A stretch of 48,743 nt of DNA from an uncultured Eubacteriales bacterium (GTDB lineage: Bacteria > Bacillota > Clostridia > Christensenellales > Aristaeellaceae): assembly GCA_902774025.1 (NCBI GenBank), contig CACYGY010000010.1, positions 1 through 48,743 on the forward strand, given 5' to 3'. Below are positions 44,291-48,743 of the stretch, piece after piece (the stretch's first letter is position 1; each line of letters opens with the position of its first letter). The notes below the pieces were generated by a model that had not been told where the DNA came from, made no database searches, and worked only from the letters and a program-made list of their open reading frames with translations. The translations under genes and the position numbers were made by a program.

Positions 44291-44301
44291 TGTGGTATAA
44301 T
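44291..44301 (+). promoter_or_regulatory. Extended -10 promoter of the DUF1934 operon
   Basis: TGGTATAAT fits an extended -10 box (TGnTATAAT) and there is no good -35. Just downstream, at 44306-44315, is a perfect 10-bp palindrome GCGTATACGC at the expected transcription start, a possible operator. Confidence 0.6.
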
Positions 44302-44332
44302 GCCCGCGTATACGCTGCGCGAATGGGGTGAA

Positions 44333-44794
44333 ATGTTGGAAAACAGTCGGAAAAGCGTGGGGATCTCGGTATCCAGCAGGATCACGGAAATCAGCGGGGA
44401 ATACACCGGAAACCGCATGCTGATGATGGGTGAGATGGAAAAAAAGGGCACCGGGATTCTCCTGCACTACAGGGAACAGCTGGAGGAGGACGGAAAGAAC
44501 GGTCCCGTGACGGATGTGACCGTATGGCTACGGAAAGAGGAAGTGACGGTGATGCGCAGGGGCGATTACTCCGTCACCCTGGTATTCCACCGGGGACGGA
44601 CCTGCGATGCATCCTACAGGACACCCTTCGGAATCATTGCCCTGCGGGTATTCACCAGCGTCCTGCGATGCCAGGCGGATGAAGAAAAGGGGCACGTTTA
44701 TATTGTCTATCAGATGGAAAGCGGGGGCAGCGTTGCCAGCCACGAAATGGAAATCCTGTACGGAGAGCCGGACAGTGAGCGTCTTGACATGTGA
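44333..44794 (+). CDS. DUF1934 family protein (YwiB-like)
   Basis: 153 residues. The DUF1934 pattern is a calycin-like beta barrel: the ISVSSRITEISGEYTGNRML start, then EMEKKGTGILLHYRE, LRKEEVTVMRRGDYSVTLVFHRG and YRTPFGIIALRVFT. The function is unknown. ATG at 44333 just behind GGGGTG. It starts a three-gene operon, and its last 20 bases overlap the next gene. In many Firmicutes this family precedes argS, which is not the case here. Confidence 0.87.
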   Translation: MLENSRKSVGISVSSRITEISGEYTGNRMLMMGEMEKKGTGILLHYREQLEEDGKNGPVTDVTVWLRKEEVTVMRRGDYSVTLVFHRGRTCDASYRTPFGIIALRVFTSVLRCQADEEKGHVYIVYQMESGGSVASHEMEILYGEPDSERLDM

Positions 44795-45248
44795 ACGCCA
44801 GTCAGTCCTTGCGGCTCTGCAGGGGCTGGATGGAGCGGAGACGGTGCGTCTGCGCCGCGCGGCGCGTCCGGATATGCTTCTGCAGTTTTACATGTCCTCC
44901 GCGCTGAATCCCCTGCTGAGCATACAGGCTCTGGAGAAAGCCGGATTCAGGGTGCGCGTGGAGGGCAGGATCTGTATGGTGGACAGACCGCTCCGGTTTC
45001 ACGCTGCTCCATGCAGGGCATGGCCGGGACCGGTCCGGAACCTGATCTCCCTTCTGGAGCGCCAGGATCATTTCCGGGACGATCCGGACGCCCTGCGGGC
45101 CCTGGCCCGGGCTGCGGACGAGGGTCGGAAAGCCCTGGACAGGTTCGCTGAAAAAAAACTGGAAGACTGCGCCGCTGCCCTCAGGGAACGCAGGGCCTGC
45201 CCGGACCTGCTGCAGGGCCTGTACGCCGCGGTTATGGAGGAAACATGA
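44775..45248 (+). CDS. Protein of unknown function in the DUF1934 operon
   Basis: 157 residues from a GTG at 44775 that sits 8 bases after GGAGA inside the DUF1934 gene. I do not recognise a family. The N-terminal half has helix-strand character (DMLLQFYMSSALNPLLSIQ, then FRVRVEGRICMVDRP). The C-terminal half is helical, rich in Arg, Leu and Asp (RALARAADEGRKALDRFAEK). There is no signal peptide or membrane segment. The stop overlaps the next start (ATGA). Overlaps on both sides argue that it is a real coupled gene. Confidence 0.65.
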   Translation: MSVLTCERQSVLAALQGLDGAETVRLRRAARPDMLLQFYMSSALNPLLSIQALEKAGFRVRVEGRICMVDRPLRFHAAPCRAWPGPVRNLISLLERQDHFRDDPDALRALARAADEGRKALDRFAEKKLEDCAAALRERRACPDLLQGLYAAVMEET

Positions 45249-45799
45249 TTGTCCGTCGAAAGGATTCCCGGACTCTGATTCTGGACTGGGCCAGCGGCGT
45301 CCGGTGCGCTCTGGGTGCAGGAACCCTGCTGTGCCGCAGCCCCGGGGAAAAGGCGTTTCGGTCTTTTCCCGGACAGGACAGTATGTGGACACCTGAGGCG
45401 GGTCTGCGTATCTGCCGGCTCAGGACCTGCGGCCGGGACATCTTCTGCGTGGAAGCGGAAAACCTGCGCTTACTGTTTGCTCCTTCTCCCTGTGAAAATT
45501 CCGGGAGCGCGGGCGGAAGGGAAAGAGGGGACATTCTGGTTCTGTCTCTGGGACAGAGCAGGGAAGACACGCTGGAAGCCAGAGAACTGTGCGCAGCTCT
45601 GAGCCCGAGAATCATTCTGCCCCTTGAGGAACCGGGCGAAGGACAGAATCTGGCAGATTTTCTTCATCTGTTTCCGGAAAAGACGGAAGAACTTCAGCTG
45701 CTCCGGGTCACACAGGAGGATCTGGCCTGCCAGATGCGTGTGGCCAGGATCTGTGGTGTCAGAGGACAGAACGGGCATCCAGCCGAATGCTTTCGATGA
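45245..45799 (+). CDS. MBL-fold-like protein lacking the metal-binding motif
   Basis: 184 residues. The region GDILVLSLGQSREDTLEARE then LCAALSPRIILPLE (about 97-133) resembles the C-terminal half of Lactamase_B_3 type MBL proteins (D-I-L-V-L-P-x-G..A..L-x-P-R-x-V-I-P-x-H). The usual HxHxDH motif is absent, and the final His is replaced by Glu. It may therefore be a non-enzymatic relative; the assignment is tentative. The ATG overlaps the upstream stop by 4 bases. The last 41 bases overlap the convergent NAD(P)HX repair gene, so the C-terminal residues are encoded opposite that gene's end. Confidence 0.62.
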   Translation: MIVRRKDSRTLILDWASGVRCALGAGTLLCRSPGEKAFRSFPGQDSMWTPEAGLRICRLRTCGRDIFCVEAENLRLLFAPSPCENSGSAGGRERGDILVLSLGQSREDTLEARELCAALSPRIILPLEEPGEGQNLADFLHLFPEKTEELQLLRVTQEDLACQMRVARICGVRGQNGHPAECFR

Positions 45800-47264
45800 T
45801 TCTGTCCATTGTGGCACCATCCGCGCCGAAGACGTCCTGTGCCCGGAGACCTGCCAGGGAGTGTACCATGACGGCAGACTGCAGAAGGACAAGATCAGGT
45901 TCACTTTGGTGCGCCCGGGCATACAGGGCTCCGAGAATTCCGCTGAGCACATCCCCGCTTCCGCCCCGGGCAAGGGCCGGACAGGGAAGAGTATGGACAG
46001 CTTCCCGGGTTCCGTCCGTCATGAGCGTGCAGCTTCCCTTGAGGATGACGCAGCACCCGTAACGTTGATGGAGAGCCCGGAGGGCTTCCAGCGGCTCATT
46101 CAGTACCTGATCCACCCGGATACCGAGGAGCCTCGCGGCCTCGGCGGGATGCGGCGTGATACAGTCGCACGGCCTGAGAGAACGGGGAGATTTCGACAGA
46201 AGATTCAGGGCGTCAGCATCCCAGACGACGGGACAGGGTGCACGGAGAAACACATCCAGGAGGGGCGGCAGGTCCGGCGTGGTACGCAGGCCGCAGCCAG
46301 CCACGGCGCAGTCCATCCCCTCAAGAAAAGACAGGACTGCCGGTATGGCTTCCGGTGTGATAAGACCGCCTTCCTCGGGAAGAGGGAGACACATGGCGGA
46401 GGGCACGCAGGTCTGAAGCACACTGAGCAGGGATGATCTTGCGAGAAAGGTGACCAGTCCTGCGCCGGCGTGCAGGGCTCCCCGGCCGCAGCAGACAGCG
46501 GCGCCGGCCATTCCCGGACTTCCCGCGAAAATGGCCACATGCCCCCAGGTACCCTTGTGAGAATTGGGCCTTCGGAGGGGAATGCATGTTTCCAGATCCC
46601 CGGGTTCCATGACACTGAGACCGGGGTAGTCCGGATCCATGCTCTCAAGTCCCAGGGGCCAGACGGTTACGTGCCCGGTGAGGGAAGGACCATTGCGAAG
46701 GAAGAGTCCCTGTTTGGGACGGTGAAAAGTTACGGTTTCCACAGCCGGCATGGCATAGCCCAGGATGCTGCCGGTTCTGCCGCACAGCCCGGAGGGAATA
46801 TCCAGGGCGAGCACGGGAATCCCGCTCCGGACAATGTCCTGCAGATGGACGGTCAGAGCCGTATCCAGAGATCGGGTCAGGCCCGTGCCGAAGAGGGCAT
46901 CCATCACCAGATCCGCAGACAGGTTTTGAAAAGAAAAAGTGTCCATTGGCATGCAGGGAACACCGGAAAGTTCAGCAAGCCTGCGCATGACCAGGGCGTC
47001 TCCCTGCGGCATTCCACCGTATGTCAGGACAGTGGCGTTTCCTCCGCGGGCGTGAAACATTCTTGCGGCTGCGTACCCGTCACCGCCGTTGGCTCCGGGA
47101 CCGCACAGAAACAGGACGTGCCCTTCGGGAGACACATACTGGTCCATGGAATTCAGTACACCCCGGGCTGCCTGCTCCATCAGCAGAATGGAAGGAATCC
47201 CGTTGGTCCGCATCCAGGCACTTTCAAGGTTTTTCATTTCCTCAGGTGTGATCGTCTGCGTCAT
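45759..47264 (-). CDS. nnr: Bifunctional NAD(P)H-hydrate epimerase/dehydratase
   Basis: 501 residues, repairing hydrated NAD(P)H. The N-terminal epimerase (1 to about 205) has GPGANGGDGYAAAR near 49-62 and ALDIPSGLCG. The C-terminal ADP-dependent dehydratase has the SHKGTWGHVAIFAGSPGMAGAA start near 235, WDADALN, ITPHPAEAARL, and the GGSGDVLSGI nucleotide motif near 440. The fusion is the common bacterial form. ATG at 47264, 8 bases after GGAGG. It is convergent with the DUF1934 operon and overlaps its last gene. Confidence 0.95.
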   Translation of the reverse strand: MTQTITPEEMKNLESAWMRTNGIPSILLMEQAARGVLNSMDQYVSPEGHVLFLCGPGANGGDGYAAARMFHARGGNATVLTYGGMPQGDALVMRRLAELSGVPCMPMDTFSFQNLSADLVMDALFGTGLTRSLDTALTVHLQDIVRSGIPVLALDIPSGLCGRTGSILGYAMPAVETVTFHRPKQGLFLRNGPSLTGHVTVWPLGLESMDPDYPGLSVMEPGDLETCIPLRRPNSHKGTWGHVAIFAGSPGMAGAAVCCGRGALHAGAGLVTFLARSSLLSVLQTCVPSAMCLPLPEEGGLITPEAIPAVLSFLEGMDCAVAGCGLRTTPDLPPLLDVFLRAPCPVVWDADALNLLSKSPRSLRPCDCITPHPAEAARLLGIRVDQVLNEPLEALRALHQRYGCCVILKGSCTLMTDGTREAVHTLPCPALARGGSGDVLSGILGALYARAHQSEPDLVLLQSAVMVHSLAGLRAQDVFGADGATMDRIIESIRLDARSVL

Positions 47265-47305
47265 GAACGGAACCTCCGATCCTTTTCTTTTGATCTGTGC
47301 TTCCA

Positions 47306-47334
47306 ATTATACATGCTCAGTCCTGAATGGAAAA
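47306..47334 (-). promoter_or_regulatory. Promoter of the NAD(P)HX repair gene
   Basis: Perfect TATAAT on the minus strand with a weak -35 (TTTTCC) at 17 bp, about 40 bp before the ATG. Confidence 0.55.
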
Positions 47335-47490
47335 GATGTGGATACTCATGCCGGAAGGCAGAACGCCGTAAACAGCGATCCGGGATCGTCCTGGCCATTC
47401 TCTGCTGCGTGCGGAAATTCGGCTGAACAGCGGGAATCATTCTGTGAAATCGTTTCCGGAAAGAAAAATCAAAAAAACTTGCTAAGACTG

Positions 47491-47519
47491 TTGACAAACG
47501 CGTGACGATCGTGTAAGAT
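47491..47519 (+). promoter_or_regulatory. Promoter of the tRNA operon
   Basis: Perfect TTGACA, 17 bp, TAAGAT, about 45 bp before the first tRNA. The upstream A/T-rich stretch (47465-47480) could serve as an UP element. Confidence 0.88.
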
Positions 47520-47563
47520 GCACATCGTCGCCTGCGGGAAGAGACCTGACGGGAGATACGTGC

Positions 47564-47637
47564 CGGGGTGTAGCGCAGTCTGGTAGCGCACGTGCTTTGG
47601 GAGCATGGGGCCGGGGGTTCGAATCCCTTCACCCCGA
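47564..47637 (+). tRNA. tRNA-Pro (anticodon TGG)
   Basis: Acceptor CGGGGTG/CACCCCG closes, the anticodon loop is TTTGGGA, and the T loop is GTTCGAATC. 3' CCA is not encoded. First of seven tRNAs in one operon. It matches the amino acid sensed by the proS T-box. Confidence 0.96.
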
Positions 47638-47660
47638 TCTCTGAAGACCGGTACATTCAT

Positions 47661-47733
47661 GGCCCCGTGGTCAAGAGGCCTAAGACATCGCCCTTTCACG
47701 GCGGTAACTCGGGTTCGAATCCCGACGGGGTCA
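47661..47733 (+). tRNA. tRNA-Glu (anticodon TTC)
   Basis: Acceptor GGCCCCG/CGGGGTC, anticodon loop CTTTCAC, T loop GTTCGAATC. CCA not encoded. Confidence 0.96.
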
Positions 47734-47753
47734 CACTTCTTTTTTGCTGGTAT

Positions 47754-47827
<74 letters not shown>

Positions 47828-47833
47828 ACCTAT

Positions 47834-47907
47834 GGCCCGGTAGCTCAGTTGGTTAGAGCGCCAGCCTGTCACGCTGGAGGTCGAGGGTTCGAGCCCCTTC
47901 CGGGTCG
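47834..47907 (+). tRNA. tRNA-Asp (anticodon GTC)
   Basis: Acceptor GGCCCGG/CCGGGTC, discriminator G, anticodon loop CTGTCAC. CCA not encoded. Confidence 0.96.
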
Positions 47908-47942
47908 CACTTGTTTCCGCAGGATCAGCCGATATGGACTTT

Positions 47943-48015
47943 GCTGGTGTAGCTCAATTGGCAGAGCAGCTGATTTGTAATCAGCAGGTTGCGGGTTCAA
48001 GTCCCATCGCCAGCT
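47943..48015 (+). tRNA. tRNA-Thr (anticodon TGT)
   Basis: Acceptor GCTGGTG/CGCCAGC, anticodon loop TTTGTAA, T loop GTTCAAGTC. CCA not encoded. Confidence 0.96.
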
Positions 48016-48041
48016 CTTTCTAAAGGTGCCACACTTTACAT

Positions 48042-48123
<82 letters not shown>

Positions 48124-48129
48124 TCTTCC

Positions 48130-48216
48130 GCGGGAATGGCGGAATTGGCAGACGCGCATGATTCAGGTTCATGTGTGCTTACGCACTTGCAGGTTCAAGT
48201 CCTGTTTCCCGCACCA
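48130..48216 (+). tRNA. tRNA-Leu (anticodon CAG)
   Basis: Acceptor GCGGGAA/TTCCCGC, anticodon loop TTCAGGT, long variable arm (GTGTGCTTACGCAC region). It is the only tRNA of the seven with an encoded 3' CCA (48214-48216). Last of the operon and next to an integrase gene. Confidence 0.95.
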
Positions 48217-48250
48217 CGGAACCCTTGAGAAATCAAGGGTTCCGATTTTT
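48217..48250 (+). terminator. Terminator of the tRNA operon
   Basis: Perfect 12-bp stem CGGAACCCTTGA with a GAAA tetraloop and its complement, then ATTTTT, directly after the tRNA-Leu CCA. Confidence 0.93.
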
Positions 48251-48263
48251 GTATGTGCGGAAA

Positions 48264-48292
48264 TACCCAAACCGTACCCAAACGATACCCAA
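48264..48292. repeat. Three phased TACCCAA direct repeats
   Basis: TACCCAA occurs at 48264, 48275 and 48286, exactly 11 bp apart, so the copies lie on one face of the helix. The last copy abuts the stop codon of the integrase gene. The position between tRNA and integrase suggests arm-type binding sites for integrase or excisionase. Confidence 0.75.
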
Positions 48293-48743
48293 TCATGCCA
48301 TTTTCTCGATGAAGGCCTGCATCCTGTTTGATGATTCCCGACGCATCGTTTCCGTCACATGCCCGTACCGATCCAGGGTGAATGCCGCGGAATAATGCCC
48401 CATGTTTTCCTGCAGAGTCTTGATGTCATCTCCCGCCATGATGCTGTTCACCGCGAAGGTATGCCTCAGATCGTGCACCCGATGGTGCTCCAGACCGGCC
48501 GCTGCCAGAATGTTCTGGAATTCCTTCCAGATCGTCGGCTGGGAATAATGGCTGCCATCCGGGTGATTGAACACCAGGCCGGGGAATTTGCCTTCATCCC
48601 AAAGGTCGCCCATCTCGCGCTTCTGCTCCTCCTGATCCGCTTTGTGCTTCTTCAGCACTTCCATCACGAAGGGGGCAGGGGCAATCACACGGGTTTTGCC
48701 GTTCTTCAGGGTTCCGAATACATAATCCTGACCCTTGACTCGC
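48293..48743 (-). CDS. int: Tyrosine-type site-specific integrase (partial, C-terminal part)
   Basis: About 149 residues of the catalytic domain; the gene runs off the right edge, since the frame stays open (VKGQDYVFGTLKNGKTR) above the internal GTG at 48688. Catalytic residues visible are Arg in HDLRHTFA, His in ENMGH, and the nucleophile Tyr in TLDRYGHV. The segment before them (IAPAPFVMEVLKKHK) matches phage-type integrases of Firmicutes. The enzyme would recombine attP with the tRNA-Leu attachment site. No defect is visible in the part seen. Confidence 0.95.
   Translation of the reverse strand, partial: RVKGQDYVFGTLKNGKTRVIAPAPFVMEVLKKHKADQEEQKREMGDLWDEGKFPGLVFNHPDGSHYSQPTIWKEFQNILAAAGLEHHRVHDLRHTFAVNSIMAGDDIKTLQENMGHYSAAFTLDRYGHVTETMRRESSNRMQAFIEKMA

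Larger units (their letters stand above)
48217..48743. mobile_element. End of an integrative element at tRNA-Leu (partial)
   Basis: A tyrosine integrase gene pointing at a tRNA-Leu 3' end, with phased repeats between them, is the typical edge of a prophage or integrative conjugative element. Most of the element lies beyond the window, so its type, length and exact attachment core are not visible. The left limit is set at the tRNA 3' end and is approximate. Confidence 0.6.

Noticed and set aside
44775..45248. The 157-residue frame considered a chance overlap
   Set aside because: Kept as a gene: it has a GTG with a spaced GGAGA, overlaps both neighbours in the usual coupled manner, and fills space that would otherwise be an unexplained 450-bp gap.

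Overview
The window looks like chromosomal DNA of an anaerobic, GC-rich member of the Clostridia (Firmicutes). The evidence is: two T-box leaders, strong sigma-A type promoters with 17-18 bp spacers, GGAGG ribosome sites with frequent GTG and TTG starts, a rho-rpmE-DUF1385-prmC-prfA-tsaC gene order typical of Firmicutes, an A-type flavodiiron protein, and a two-cluster ferredoxin-type aldo/keto reductase. Hexuronate catabolism and glycogen phosphorylase would suit a gut or rumen organism. The exact genus cannot be read from the sequence.

Layout. 1-4.6 kb: a DUF1292 gene, then a coupled glycosyltransferase-hflX-asnA operon. 4.7-7 kb: an AI-2E family exporter and trmB on the minus strand, divergent from T-box-controlled proS. 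8.9-14.5 kb: an M20 dipeptidase and a small conserved protein (minus), then hpf, an MBL hydrolase, holA, an alpha/beta hydrolase and an HTH protein with a repeat linker (plus). 14.6-22.6 kb: glgP, a voltage-sensor K+ channel, uxuB-uxuA and an Fe-S aldo/keto reductase. 22.6-26.9 kb: a flavodiiron protein and a Trp T-box-controlled ABC importer. 26.9-34.3 kb: a translation-centred minus-strand block (tsaC, prfA, prmC, DUF1385, rpmE, a Rho-family protein, a methyltransferase). 34.4-43.3 kb: rpsU, then a long minus operon from xpaC-telA through coaE, a lytic transglycosylase, a family-5 binding protein, prmA, rsmE, mtaB and a HIT protein. 43.4-47.3 kb: ispE, divergent from a three-gene operon of little-known proteins, then a bifunctional NAD(P)HX repair gene. 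47.5-48.2 kb: a seven-tRNA operon. 48.2 kb to the end: a tyrosine integrase beside phased direct repeats, which looks like the end of an integrative element at tRNA-Leu.

The most unusual item is the Rho-family protein at the usual rho locus (31332-33287). Its primary RNA-binding domain looks intact, but the P-loop is degenerate (FPDGAEKI where PPKAGKT is expected) and the catalytic glutamate is replaced. It also carries a Rho insertion of about 220 residues rich in Q, R, S, Y and P. Other items worth a second look are the JAMM-like domain fused to HflX, overlapping divergent promoters at trmB/proS, the metal-ligand-less MBL-like protein with an unknown partner, and the tRNA-Leu integration site.
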